A program made the translations under genes and the position numbers. Shown here piece by piece: positions 5,205 to 5,211 of a DNA stretch of 5,211 bases (position 1 is its first letter; each line of letters starts with the position of its first letter). Under the pieces are notes generated by a model. The model was not told where the DNA came from and ran no database searches. It saw nothing but the letters and a program-made list of their open reading frames with translations. Source of the stretch: an uncultured Bacilli bacterium (GTDB lineage Bacteria > Bacillota_I > Bacilli_A > RF39 > UBA660); the NCBI GenBank assembly GCA_947628765.1, contig CANRBD010000074.1, positions 1 through 5,211 of the forward strand. Reading direction: 5' to 3'.

Positions 5205-5211
5205 AAATTTT

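Noticed and set aside
1..5211. CRISPR, tRNA/rRNA, insertion sequence, phage or defence genes
   Set aside because: No repeated spacer pattern, tRNA-like fold, transposase motif or inverted-repeat pair was found; all coding space is taken by ordinary chromosomal genes.

Overview
The window is AT-rich (roughly one third G+C by eye), tightly packed and coded entirely on the + strand. It carries SpoIIID and an Mbl-type actin side by side, the gene order known from Bacillus subtilis. Together with Gram-positive-type promoters and Shine-Dalgarno sites this points to a low-GC Firmicute of the Bacilli/Erysipelotrichia side, from a spore-forming lineage. The species cannot be named. Tryptophan is always TGG and no coding frame contains TGA, so nothing suggests the Mycoplasma genetic code.

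Layout: a 26-codon tail of an unidentified gene (2-82); spoIIID (135-389, TTG start); mbl (444-1448); an M18-family aminopeptidase broken by an internal, frame-changing deletion (fragments 1485-2549 and 2537-2779); a terminator; a TagO/WecA-type glycosyl-1-phosphate transferase (2846-3919); a terminator; a DUF421 (YetF-like) membrane protein (3977-4696); a Nudix hydrolase (4740-5180); and a terminator at the right edge. No gene-free stretch exceeds about 70 bases, apart from a 52-base gap before spoIIID that holds only a weak promoter candidate. I see no RNA genes, CRISPR, insertion sequences or phage genes.

The three hairpin terminators suggest transcription units spoIIID-mbl-(broken peptidase), tagO alone, and DUF421-nudix, although nearly every gene also has a promoter-like -10 box 16-23 bases before its start codon. 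Functionally the left part concerns mother-cell sporulation control and cell shape. The centre supplies the first membrane step for wall teichoic acid or a related envelope polymer. The DUF421 and Nudix genes have no assigned substrate.

No new multi-gene system is evident. The points most worth checking are the peptidase deletion with a possible 4-base microhomology at its junction, the three terminators that all begin inside the stop codon of the preceding gene, the very short leaders, and two start codons (tagO, DUF421) that should be moved downstream of the longest reading frame.
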